64,000 nt of DNA. It comes from Trileptium ribeirensis. Taxonomy: Eukaryota > Nematoda > Enoplea > Enoplida > Thoracostomopsidae. Made by a program: the position numbers and the translations under genes. Below are positions 36,000-48,009 of the stretch, one piece after another (the first letter of the stretch is position 1; each line of letters opens with the position of its first letter). Under the pieces are notes generated by a model. That model saw nothing but the letters and a program-made list of their open reading frames with translations, did not search any database and had not been told where the DNA came from. Where the stretch lies: the NCBI GenBank assembly GCA_030248225.1, contig JASANE010016229.1, positions 1 to 64,000 of the forward strand, read 5' to 3'.

Positions 36000-38885
36000 T
36001 GAAATGTTTCTCTTGTGCACATGAGAGCGTCTGTATGATTCCAATGTAGTTGATGTGGACCAAACTGCTGCAGTAAAAGAAACTTGAATTTTAGTTACAC
36101 TACTAAAAATTTTAATATATACTAGGTAGAAATATACAATTTCATCAAAGTGTGGCCTGCCTCTTAAACAAACGTGATCAAACGAGTGTGGTAGAGGTGT
36201 TGCTTCCCCGAAGACCTCCCGGCTACCCAATGCATCGACTACCCCTCCTAGACCTCGTACCTTGAGCATGTATGCTTTTAAGTTTATTACTAATTTGGCG
36301 TCTAATTGTAACGCCATATATGCTTTCCCAGATATCCTAATCATAGCAGCCTCAACGATAGAACGTCTTCGAACATTATAGACGCACATATAAACCAAAC
36401 TGTCATGGAAAATACAAGAAAATCGCTTCTCGCCGTTATGTGATCCACCGCAAAAACCAAAACGTTATAAAGCCTACACGGGATTTGTTAAGCTCCGATA
36501 CGTCGGGTACTTCAAGGATAGGAGCAGCCAGGAGCAACATTTCGGAGAGGCCTAGTAATTATTAATGGCCGTTGTCCGTACCTTAAAAGTTTCTAATACT
36601 CAGAGCCACAGATTCGAGGTGCCTAGCCAACTAGACCTCCTTATTCGCGCCCCTGATAGACCCTTGACCCCCCGAGAAACTAGAATAATATATTACTGTG
36701 TTTTAATAAATTTGTTTATCAAATTTTTCCATAAAAGGTTTGACAAAATAAAATTGTAATATAAGATTATGTAAACCAATAATGAATGTATTGCATTGAA
36801 AATCGACTTAATACAGCAGTTAGCTTTTAGCCATTGGGTACTGTGATGATAATAATAATTTAGTGCCATTTTAATGAAATCTGATCTCTCAAAATTGAAT
36901 AAAATTTTGTATTTTTGGAAAATAAACACTTACGAAGTCATCAGCTAGATTTATAAATATTAATTAAACTAGTAGGCAATAGTAAGCATTCAACAATTAA
37001 TTGAGTTAACAATCTCTATTTTTAGCCTTAAATTTTAAACAATAACAAAAAAATAATTCTATATTACTTTAGGGAAATGATATAGATTGAGGTCAGTAAA
37101 ACCAATTTTAAATGTTGATATATTGAGACTTTAGTGCATTAAATTAGAGAAAATATGCAGTTTTTGTGTTAAATACTTACCTTTATATTATTTTGACACA
37201 AAGATATAGTCCCTAGATATACCTTTTACTGCTTTCGGCGATTTTCAAGCCGAACGTGCGACACCGACGGCCCAAAAAATGTTTTTATTTGTTTCTGAAT
37301 TACCAAATACCGTAGATAGTAGGGCCTCGTATCATTTAAATAAGATCTCATAGCTAGTGCAAATAATTACAGATTCAGCTTTTAATTCGCCATAACACAT
37401 CAACGGATGGTCGCATCCGTGTCAACAGGACTCAAAATGTTTCTATTGATGTGTTCTAGTGATATGTGTGTAGATATGCATTCATAAGCCTAGACCTCGT
37501 CTTATTTCTACTGTTAAATGATCTTTTTTGACTATTTTACGTTTTAAAACCTTTATAGTTTTAATTGCAACAAAAGTATGTGTGGAATGGATAAACCAAT
37601 TTTACTGAATTAGCTTTTAGTACAATGCTACTAAGATTTTTCGTGTACGAGAGTTTACATTTAAGTGCATGAGCTTCCGTTAGTGAGTGAGAACCGTTAA
37701 ATCATCGTTTAAAATTAAAACCCGTTAACAGTTCGATTCAGGATTTTCGTTATCGCATGTAACGTGGTATCCCAACTTTGCGATATCATAAGACACCTGA
37801 TGACTTTGTCTAGTGCCATTTAGTGGACATACTGCTCCAACATTATGGCAAATTTAGTTAAAAAATTCATCGATTTCTAGCTCCTTCCCGGTGACACCCG
37901 TATTGGTTACACCAGATTCGATATTAAATTTATGTTCGTGTTATCCCAATGTTGTCTGATTGTTCTAATGCTATTCATTAAAATCCATCACCGAATTAAT
38001 ATACATCGGTGAAACCAATCCCTCAAAACTGTAATAATTATATTGCGGAATACCACTTAACTCTAGATTTCGTGCCTTAGTCAAAGTTTCGAATTGTAAG
38101 CTTTTTTAAATTTTTTAGAGAATACTGCACCTGTCTGAGCGTCTTAAGAAGTAAAGAAAGCCTTTCGATTAAAAGTAACCACAATGTAAATTGCCACAAT
38201 ACTCCAAATCTCACAAAAGAACTACACTTAAGTATTTTTCTAAAAAAATATACTTGAAACAGATTCAGAGATTTTATTGAAAGCGTTTGAACCAGGAACA
38301 CTGTAAGTATATATCTCCACATTTTGTTTATGTGAATACCAGAATATTTCTCGGTGTTAGCCATTAAAACATCGCTGTTAACTACCCCTTGTGTTGTACG
38401 CTTTACTTGTGCGACGGTATTTGGGATTTCGCCACTCGCTGACGCTTTGTATTGTATCTTGTGGGGCTTAATACAACGACGGATTCATTACATAAATAGA
38501 GTCCTACAATTTTTCATTTAGCTTTTATTTTTGCCTTCTTAATTTTTTCACATAAAATGAACTCCTTTACTTTGTTATAGTCTGGATTTTGCCGAACGAG
38601 GCCCTCAGTAGGAGATTAAAATATGATATATTGTATATATATATATTAGGCAGGGAAACACTATCTATATACATATACACACTGGTACTAATGAGAAATG
38701 ATGAAATAAAAAGTTCAACTTTATAAAATGAAAATGGCTAAAATTAACTGGCTAAATAAAATGAAATTGGCTAAAATTTTTATGTTTAGTTTGAAAGTCT
38801 TTCTCTAGAAAAATGGGTCACAGGAGCTTCTAATGTTGGTTGTTTATATCAATACAGGTTTTTGTTGTGGAAAACAGTGAATTGC
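36000..38885. other. AT-rich intergenic region, no gene seen
   Basis: 36170-36290 contains a GC-rich patch related to 12640-12890 (CTTGAGCATGTATGC). 37130-37320 belongs to the dispersed repeat at 28850. The 133- and 95-residue minus frames (35997-36398, 38077-38364) show no domain; the first runs out of the tandem array and through the GC-rich patch. Confidence 0.35.
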
Positions 38886-39075
38886 GAGTGCCTCTCCAAC
38901 AAATGGCACTCGTCAGGTTGGAGAGGCACTCAACAAATGAGCTTCACGAATGGGTTTATTCGTGAAACTCATTTATTCGTGAAGCTCATTTGGTGAGTGC
39001 CTCTCCAACAAATGACACTCGTCAGGTTGGAGAGGCACTCACCTAATGAGCTTCACGAATGAACTCATTCGTCGA
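38886..39075. repeat. Doublet of 15-bp-stem hairpins with nested palindromes
   Basis: GAGTGCCTCTCCAAC at 38886-38900 pairs with GTTGGAGAGGCACTC at 38917-38931; the same hairpin recurs at 38995-39040. Between and after them, GAGCTTCACGAATG and its reverse complement CATTCGTGAAGCTC-like sequences form a further palindrome (38938-38992). The hairpin spacing is 109 bp. Confidence 0.9.
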
Positions 39076-40202
39076 ACTGTTCAATCTTGGTTTTGTTAAA
39101 ATTAAAACTTTTGCACACTGTTTTTGTAGTTTCCTTAACCCTAATGCGTCATGTACCTAAAGAAGTGTGCAGCAGGAACGGATTTTGTCACATCATGGTG
39201 CAATGTTAAACTTAAGTTTATATTTAGCCTAAACCGACTATTGTGACAGTATTTGAGCCGCGTCAGGTCCTGTTACATGGTAGCTGCTACCTGAATTGAT
39301 CTAAAAAATTTCACAAGGGCCCCTGGCGGCCACGTTTAAAAGCCAAAATTGATTCATTGATCTTCCTAGCAATTTTGCGACTCCCTTGCCTCTGGAGAAG
39401 CCACTGTTAGTCAAATTCAGTGTTAAATGGGTGTTATGTATTGGTACGATTAGTAATCCCCAAAAGACGATAAGCACAGCACATGGTACCCATTCGGTTA
39501 TCGTTGGATCGGTGCGGGTTACTGTAGCGTAGTGATGCAGGGTACAGTGAGAATTTGTTCTGTATCATAATTATTTTCTTGCCTTTAAGCCATATGTCCC
39601 CACATCGAGGGCAGGGGTTATCTTCCTCCAGGGCCTCTTTTAACCTTATGAATAACCGGTGACAACTCAATAGATTTTGCCACCCTTTTAAAACGAAACT
39701 GACCAACACAATAGCGTACAGATTTGTCTTCATGGACGCGAATTGCCGCGAATTTGCGATTCACATTCAGTAATTTAAAGTCACTTACAATACAAATCTA
39801 AGAATGTTATATTGAATATAGATAAGTTATATTTCTTGTTTACTGTATTCCTTATGTGTCCTTCTTTATGTACCCAAAAATATAACGGTTACCACACTGT
39901 AGCGAAGCAAGTCCTAATGAAAAAATGTTTCAATTTTTCAACGATGACCTTGTGTAATAGGAGCACTCAAAACTTAGGACTCCACTTACTACACAAATAT
40001 AATAAGATAACTTAATATTACTAAGATAAATGCTAGCACCGCAAAAAAATATATTAATTGTTTGAATTGACAAGGTTGATCTAACGATCAAAACAATAAA
40101 TTAATATTAATGCTCGAACAAATTATCAGCGACAAGGTGGATCCTTCGATCCAGCCTAAGCTTTGACTTAAACTCAGCTCAACCTAGTCAATAAAGTTTA
40201 TC
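39076..40202. other. Intergenic region, no gene seen
   Basis: 39135-39190 matches the terminus of the MITE at 18441 (TAATGCGTCATGTACC, then GGATTTTGTCACA). The 99-residue minus frame at 39434-39733 contains CPRCG but nothing else recognisable. Confidence 0.35.
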
Positions 40203-40375
40203 GGAGAACTACCGTGCTCTCAATTAACAAATTTTCAGAGCACCCCCTGTGCTCTCAATTGTAAATTTTTGGAGCAGTCCGTCTGCTCTCAATAACTCAA
40301 GAAAATGTGGAGCACTCTGTAATCTCTATCAAAAATTTTTGGAGCAGTCCGTCTGCTCTCAATAAACTCCAAATT
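40203..40375. repeat. Short repeat of GAGCA...TGCTC hairpin modules
   Basis: Modules GAGCACCCCCTGTGCTCTC, GAGCAGTCCGTCTGCTCTC (twice) and the decayed GAGCACTCTGTAATCTC alternate with AATTTTTGG-type spacers about every 50-60 bp. The stem is GAGCA/TGCTC, with an extra C-G pair in the first module. Confidence 0.75.
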
Positions 40376-42680
40376 TTGTTAAACTCGGAATCAGCGCTAA
40401 GTGTTAGCTTTAAATAACTACAGGCTAGCTAATGTTTTCGCAACTTTTTGAGGTTTTCTTACCAAAATTTCGAACAAAACATACACATTGAGCTGCCTTC
40501 AAACCCAATTTCAAGGATTTTCATGGGTTTTAGTCAAATTCAAGGGCTTTCAAGGGTAACTTTCCAATTCAAGGGTTTTCAGGAACTTTCAAGGATTTTC
40601 AAGGTCGCGGAGACCCTGATAATAGTGCGTTAAAATGCAATCAATGTGCCAGGTTTTGATCGTTCATTTGCTTATTTCTGATGTTACTAACGACAAAGTG
40701 CTGGTTAACGGTTAATATTCATAACAGATTTGCTATATGCCACGATTCTATAGAATAATAAGATAGGCGAACGGCGCTGATTAGGAATCACTTTTATAAC
40801 TTAACAAGCCTATGCCAGAAATAACCATGTAGACAACTAACCTTATGGAAGCAGTCAATACAGTAAGCTTGTAGTAATGAACACCAATCTCCGGCCAGCG
40901 ATATGGACAAGTATAAGTTAAGAACTCAGCATGATAATTGGTTAATCCAGGCGATCTTCAACTTTCACCAACAATCCAGCCAAAATTTCGTTGGCCCGCT
41001 TTGTAACCAATATTTTCAACTGGATAACAACAAGATGGGCGAATATTGCACTGCACTAATGGCTCCGAGTAAATCAGTTCTCACACAGGCAAACTATCAA
41101 ATTTGATTAATTTAATTAATTTTCTTGTCTCGCCTAAATCAATGTTATAAGACTTATTGTTGTACCCATTTGTTCTTAGCATGTATTACCACTCACTAAG
41201 TGTTACTCCTTACTCTAAAAACCTGGACTAGGACAAATTGGTTCGCTCTGTCCTAATGAAACGCAATAAAATAATCGTTTTGCACCCAAACGTATCTTCT
41301 ACTAAGTCATATCCGATTTAGCCTTGGAACCTATGCGCATCAATCATTGAAGTGTATTGTGTTTCATTAAAGGTTTCTCTATAACAATATGTGTCACTTT
41401 GTCGTTGGTACCATAAAAGATCCTATAAACTCCTACTAAAAAAATTCGTTCAATTCTTCACACGACCTGCGTTTTGTAAAAAACCATTTGTTATAAGCTA
41501 GGGGAGCACGTTTCCAGAAGTGTTTCTAGCGGAAGTATTTTTGAACACGAAAAACTCCTTTACGAATGAAATCATTTTAGTATCGCCAATACAAAACACT
41601 CTTTGCATAAATATTAGCATCTCGGCTAACATTAAAAGCTTCACACAAATGCATTTGCGAATTAGCACACTGTTTGAATTAAACTACTGCCTGTTTTTCA
41701 AGGGATACAGACGATTGCTGTAATTCAAGCTGAGCAAGCCCTGAAAGAACGTAGTTAGCGCAAAAATTATACAAATGTTAGGGAATAACCGAAACTAAAG
41801 CCAGCAGGAGTCGATCGATACTAGCAGGAGCTGGAGCCTGGTTTTGTAGATACGTATAATTAAGCAAAAAATAGAAGCTGTATAATTGAAAACAGCTAGC
41901 GTATTATTTTAAACATATTATTGAGTCACTGTGACACTGAAGAGGTTGAGGAAGCAAAAAATCTCCGACAATGCTGTTTCGATAGAGTTGCCATTTCATC
42001 ATCGTGATTTACACAATACTTACCGGTTACCCTCAACTCAACCGGTTGTGTGTGGAACAGGTATACAAAGTCAGTTCGCAACGGTCACCAATGATTAGTC
42101 AAACCAGAGTCAGTGAATTAATAATAACATGAACCTTTGTCATACTGGCCTGAAGTTTTCTGGTAAAATATTGATCACCATGGATAGCGAGCGATGGGTT
42201 GTATCGCGGATACCATCGACATCGCGTATGGACAGCATCACAACACGCTATTCAAAAGTGAGGGACGCACTCTAAGGTGACGGTATGCTTAGAAAAGTTG
42301 GAGGGGAAGTTCGCCCCTCTTGCTGTGCCCCTGCTTGGGGTATAATGACGAAAACTGAGGTGCATTCGATATATGCATACGACGAGTTATGCGGCATAAC
42401 TAATCGAAAGGCCTGGCAGCAGATGGTGCGAAATTATTTGCACTTGCACCACCAAACTGCAAATAATACTTCGACAAAAATCTAAAAAGCGGACGTTCAA
42501 CGTTAGAGTTTTTGACAAATCCATACCGTATAACCAGTGTCTATTCAAACGTAGGTTCGTTCTCTACCGAATTTGATCGATTGTTTCGGGTTATCGAGAT
42601 TCAGTTTAAAATTAAAATCGATCGCAGGTGTAAGCACCGCAACATAAACAAAGAAACGGCATAACGTCCCCATCATTTTA
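40376..42680. other. Intergenic region, no gene seen
   Basis: 40498-40602 has a purine/pyrimidine motif TTTCAAGGATTTTC repeated irregularly. Frames of 60-67 residues carry no domain. Confidence 0.35.
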
Positions 42681-42965
42681 GTCATAGGTATTCGCATTTT
42701 TGTTAATGCGAACATGGGCTTTGCGATATACGAATAGAATAGGCGTTCACGCATGTTTCTCCATTTCACACGTTTGCCCGCGTTCATCAAATGACATTCT
42801 GAATCAGACAGCAATATTCATGTTAGTCATAGGTATTCGCATTTTTGTAAATGCGAACATGGGCTTTGCGATATACGAATAGAATAGGCGTTCACGCATG
42901 TTTCTCCATTTCACACGTTTGTTCGCGTTCATCAAATGACATTTTGAATCAGACAGCAATATTCG
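42681..42965. repeat. 145-bp tandem duplication
   Basis: GTCATAGGTATTCGCATTTT starts at 42681 and again at 42826. The copies are nearly identical through GAATCAGACAGCAATATTC. Confidence 0.9.
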
Positions 42966-45900
42966 GGGTCTATTTGTGTATTATAGCATATGAGAAGAAA
43001 AACGAATGGTAACGCGTTTTCACTTGTTCGCGGTCAGTAAATGCGATGCTAAATCTCAAAATAATCACCGCGAACAGCACCTACGCGTTTCTATATCGCA
43101 AATCGTGTGGCGTACATAATGGAAAATCATGATTTTTCGCGTTCGCTTCTGCGATCGTAAAATGACTTGACAAAAGAACAACCCATGTGTACGCGCTTAA
43201 TATGAATATACGGGGTATTTCTTTCAAATTTTTACCTTAATTTGTGTTCGGCACTTTATGGTTTTATTTTATGTATATACGTTGAAAAATTAGCTTAGTT
43301 ATACTATAAAGTAGCATAACTGCAACCTAATATTTAACAAAAGTTAAGGACTGCAAGATATTTAATAAATATTTATTGCTCATAGGGAAAGAGGGGGTCA
43401 TTTTCCTGAGTTTCCGCAGCCGCCGACCGCCTACGTCCTTCTCCGAACCGACGGGTCTTCGATATCTATGAATTACCGTTTGATTACATAATGAATAGCC
43501 TAAAAATCATATCTAGTAAACATTAACGCAACGTTGATTTATAACTAATTAGAACATTCCAAACTCCTAGTCACTGACCAAGGCATTCCGAGACCGAGTT
43601 AAAACACGAATATCGAGTTCGAGTTTGAAGTTGGGTAAAACAACAATATTATTAAAAGAAAAGAGATTCTTACCTGTGGGTCGACTATCCGTCGTGTTCG
43701 ATTGTTTGAAAGACTCGGTCATTGGCTGTGTATATCGCTACCTACTGAGTGCAATACTGCAAAGATTCAGGCAGATCGTTTTCTAATCGGATACAAGCTT
43801 TATTGAGCCGTAAATAGCAGTCTGTAGATCATGTTGTGTCCATTTTGTGACGAATCCCGCGGATTGCCATGGCTCTATGTTCCTTTGCGTATGTCGCATA
43901 ACATATCTTCAGGAGCGGTTAGTTGCATTGTTTCTTGTTGGTTAAGGCGTTATTTTGCATGCATTCGGAGTAGTATTCACGGTTGCCAACTAGTGAGAAT
44001 TCAGCGTAGTTCATATATACATTCACGAGGTCTGCTGTATCGGCAGGGCAACGTGTCCTCGTTGGGTGGGTAGATCTCTGGCCGCTCAGGGGGAAGGTCA
44101 GTCGGTCGGTGGTGAAGGCACCTTCGGCGTCTATCTAATGTTTCGGCACCCGAAGAGGGGTGGAAGAGAGCAGGATGGGGATTGGGTCACTTAACGGGGT
44201 TCCGACGACTCATTGGAGTGAAACCCTTATCCCCTCTAGGAGCTTGTTTGAACCACATTGTTGCGACATCTCGATGTTGCAGTAGATCATGCATCATCTG
44301 TAGCAAAATTTCAGCGACCTTCGCCGCGTCAATGATCGTGGTATTAATGTCGTGCATATTAATTAGAATCCAGATTAGTGTCTACTACCTCAATTATTTT
44401 GAAGTGCAGTTCAAATTATTTTTGACGAAAGTTTCTAGCAGCTATCTGAGCTCGGGCAGTTTTGCCTTTTATCACACTTTATCGTTAACTAATCTTTCAA
44501 ATGCTCACCCTTATCTGCACAGAGAGTTATTACCTCAGTATCTCGGCGAATCTTTCGGCTTATGCTCTCTGTTTCAGCATTATCCATGTAGAGGCCGATG
44601 GTTACATGATAGCCGAAGATCCCGAAGTAACGTAGTCACAACAGCTAGATTAATCACATTCATTGAGCAAAGCGCGATTAATAACACGCGGCGTTGATTT
44701 GATAACAAGAATTGCATCCCTGACACAGCCAGTAACAAGACACGATAGTGAGATAGAGTTAAGTTATTCGATGTGTTAAGCAAATCCCTAGATATCAACC
44801 GGTTGCGGGGTAACGTACAGTTAGTAATTAGCGGTTCTGTTTGGAAATATTCTTGAGGGCTCGGTTGTTCCGTGCTTTAGGGCTAACCAGAACAATCAGT
44901 TCTTTTGTGAATTAAGCAAACTAGGATTAAAGTAGCAATTGAGTAGCACTCGGTACTGAATCACGAAAAGATATAACTTGCTCAATTCCCGTGAATATAA
45001 TTAGCTATAGCCACAGACCACAACAGGTCGGCGTGCCTGTCGTTTCTGCAATAACAGATGGATTGTTACTTACGATAATGCCCTTTTTGGGAAGACGAAA
45101 TATCAGTGCCTGCTATAACATGCGATGTGGACAAATGGTGATGTTTTATTTACGGAGTATCTTAGCAACTCGCTATCCCGTTAAAAGATCTCAGCGTGTG
45201 CGAAAAAACGATAATTTGGGTCTGCATGTCAGACGTTTGATTTCATACGTAAAAGGACCTTGTGGATTATAGTGCTTATAATAACAAATGGTTTTCGCCA
45301 AAAAAATAGGTATAGGTTCTCGACAGAGTTCGACTATAGCGAACATATACTTTACCGCCTCGCACAAAACAAAAAGAAAATAAACCATGTAGACTCAGTG
45401 CGTCCATTGGTTAAGCTAATTCGCAAACGTTGATGGAGTTTGTTGTTGGTTGAAGGTGTTTCGAGGAACCGCCGCGGGTTGCCAGAGTTTGAGAAGTTCG
45501 ATATAATCTATCGCCAGTATTAAGGGCAGCCATCTTAGAAGGTGCTGAGATCAGGACCTACAGAGCAGCTAGTTGCTCGACTTCGGTATATTTAGTTGAC
45601 CTACACCGAATTTTGGAGGCTGCCCTGCCAGCCCCATTTAGGTGTCATCACGATACTCCAACTGAAGCCAAACACAGAAAAGCGCAAAAAACCCGCGATG
45701 ACTCAGTAAAGGAACGATAAGTGTTATGGTGACGAAATTACGAAAATACAATTAAGCTGCACATAAGTTGCGACCGAAGTGAGTAATGGTTTTAGAAAAA
45801 ATTGCGACGTTAAGCGTGATGGAGAAATGGGATTTTGCATTAAAATTAAATTAACACATTGTTTGTATGGGTGGGGTGAAGGGGACTAGATGAGGATGTT

Positions 45901-46185
45901 TGCAACTTACGTAACTAAAATATAATTGTACAAAATGATTAGCCAAGCTACGCCTACCAAGCCAATTTAAATCATTAAGTAACAACATTACATATACATT
46001 GAATGCACAGAAAATTGTTATGTACGACAGTTTGGTACAGACACGCTAGGCACGATAAGCCATGCCTAATGGCTACCAAAATTAACAGAAGTAACAAACC
46101 CCAAATACCCGCCCTACATCACTAAACAAAAACAAAACTTAAAAGAAGAATATTATAAATTCCCATAGGTGAGTTTGAGTTGGGT
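42966..46185. other. Intergenic region, no gene supported
   Basis: A 171-residue plus frame (44182-44697) and an 80-residue one (43831-44073) are open but show no recognisable domain and overlap an open minus frame. A GACGAATCCCGCGG at 43849-43862 resembles the primer-binding-site-like block of the 48-56 kb units, and an AATAAA lies 480 bp before it at about 43365. This may be a remnant LTR boundary, weakly supported. Confidence 0.3.
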
Positions 46186-46580
46186 TGGCGCAGGAGACTC
46201 TAGAGGGATCCCACAAGTAAGTGAGTGCACGACGTCAACGCAGTAAGTGCAGGAGAAGATGGGTAAGGACGGAAAACGGAAGAGTAGGGAAAAATAGAAA
46301 ACGATAATTCGTAAAATTTATGGGATAGGAGGGATAGTAAAAATAAGGGAGATTAATATTAGAAAAAGAGGAAAGGGCTATAATAATAAAAATTCTGGCG
46401 AATGGATGGGGGAAAGGGATTATGGAAACATGGGGAGGAATAAAAATAATGGAGGGTTATAATCTCAGAAAGGGAAATTGGAAATTTTTGTATGGATTGA
46501 GAGGAAAGGGGAAGTAAAGGAAAAAGAACGGAAAGTGTAGGAAAGGGTGACAGGAATAAACAGTATGTTTGGGATGAAAC
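46186..46580 (+). repeat. Purine-rich tract, left part
   Basis: The plus strand is dominated by A and G (GGAGAAGATGGGTAAGGACG, GGGAAAGGGATTATGGAAAC) for about 400 bp up to the TIR element at 46581. It continues on the other side at 47264-47650. The open minus frames here are F/S/P-rich by-products of this bias. Confidence 0.6.
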
Positions 46581-47263
46581 CATACATGGCGGCAGGGGGG
46601 TAGGGGGTAACCCCCTGAAGTCCGGACCCCCCTCCAGAGGCCGAAAAGCCAGGGGTTAACGAAAGCAATTTTAACATTAGATTCTTATGGCTCTAGAGCG
46701 TGGTAGAAATACAAGTACCAGACGTTGATGAGACCCATAAAAAACACCGAAAAACAGGCGAACTTACAGAACAGCGCGCACAAAGTGTGAATATGACGCC
46801 GTCACACCAGGTGTAAAGAACAGTCGTGTGCGATCAAATACAAAGTTAGCTATTTTTGCTGCAAAATAATGCCGTGTCTGCTTCGAATATGAAGAATCTT
46901 CTTAAAGGCAAATGTGTATGGTTTGTTTGGCAAATTTTTTGCAAACAGAAACTGCCAGCTGCCGGTAAACAGAAACTTTACATTTTACACAATTCTCAGA
47001 ATTATAAATGCTCAGAATGCAATCTACACTTCTCAGAATCGGAAACCAAAATCTCCCGCCTCGACCAGTTTTGAGGTAGGACCCTTGTGCAGAAACTGAA
47101 CGCATAGGCGAAAAGCATGGCTGCTAAGACCAAAAAAGGTCCTCACGACCAACCCTCCCTAGGAAAATTTAGCCAGGCAGGGGAGGGTTACCCCCCGGGA
47201 TGGCCGCGACCCCCCCGTGGGTGCCCTCTACCCCCCTAGCATGACCGACCGCCGCCATGTATG
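46581..47263. mobile_element. Non-autonomous DNA transposon with 13-bp TIRs and 8-bp TSD
   Basis: Perfect 13-bp terminal inverted repeats: CATACATGGCGGC on the left and GCCGCCATGTATG on the right. They are flanked by a perfect 8-bp direct repeat GATGAAAC at 46573-46580 and 47264-47271. The 683-bp interior has subterminal G/C-run segments (GGGGGGTAGGGGGTAACCCC and its counterpart) but no transposase. An 8-bp duplication is the mark of hAT-type or P-type transposases; the termini do not settle which. Confidence 0.92.
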
Positions 47264-47655
47264 GATGAAACGATAATGTGGAAGTATAGGAAATACAATT
47301 TGAGTTTGGGAAGTGGTAATCACTGCTTTAAAGGTAAAGAAAATATTTAGGAACATTTCGAACGGAGAAAATAGATGGAAGTAAGGAGAAGTAGTTGAGA
47401 AACGTTAAGGTGTACGCATAGATGGGTAAATGGTTATAAAATAGAAAACTTGCTCTGGGACACTATGAAAAGGGTTTTTAGGAATAGAATTTGGGGGGTG
47501 GGTGGTTGTATTATGAAAAAGGAAGAGGGGAAATTTTGGGAATTTTGAAAATAGTAAGGGGGAAGGGAAAGGAAAACTTTTTGACATAAAGGGGAATAAT
47601 TTTAGGGGAAGTTGAGAAAATAGGATAAGGATAAGTTTAAAAAAAGGTCCATATC
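47264..47655 (+). repeat. Purine-rich tract, right part
   Basis: Continuation of the tract at 46186-46580, beginning with the duplicated GATGAAAC. A/G-rich on the plus strand to about 47650. Confidence 0.55.
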
Positions 47656-47849
47656 AAGTTTAGGGGCCGAAGTATAATACATGACATGCAGTTCTCGATA
47701 TACTAAGCCTAAGCTTTAGTCTTAGCCGAAGCTATGACCTCTATTTGAGCCATATACTGAGCCCATGCATCATTCAGGGGTGCCGCCTCCTGAACCCCTT
47801 CTCTAAGCTGTTTTGTTTCATAACGTTATAACGTCCGGCTCCTAAAGTT
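47656..47849. mobile_element. MITE of the CGTTAGAAAAAAGAACAGC family, inverted copy
   Basis: Reverse-complement member of the family at 34149. Left end AAGTTTAGGGGCCG, right end CGGCTCCTAAAGTT. It contains ACGTTATAACGTCCGG and TACTAAGCCTAAGC. Confidence 0.65.
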
Positions 47850-48009
47850 GACATGGGACAGAAAGACAATGATGAAAATATTTGGAAGAAAGAAGAATCT
47901 AAGTTATATAACTACTTAGCTAACGAAGACGGAAGAAGAAGGTAAACAAAGTATCGGAATTGTGGTGGCTTTCCATAAGTGTAAAGGTACCATGGTGGTT
48001 TTCGGTCCA

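Noticed and set aside
39434..39733. 99-residue minus frame with CPRCG
   Set aside because: A single CxxC is not a zinc finger, and no other feature supports a gene.
44265..44300. CATCTCGATGTTG resembling a conserved large-subunit rRNA segment
   Set aside because: Flanking sequence does not match rRNA, so this is likely chance.
44182..44697. 171-residue open frame
   Set aside because: No recognisable domain, an overlapping open minus frame, and no splice or promoter evidence; left as unannotated intergenic sequence.
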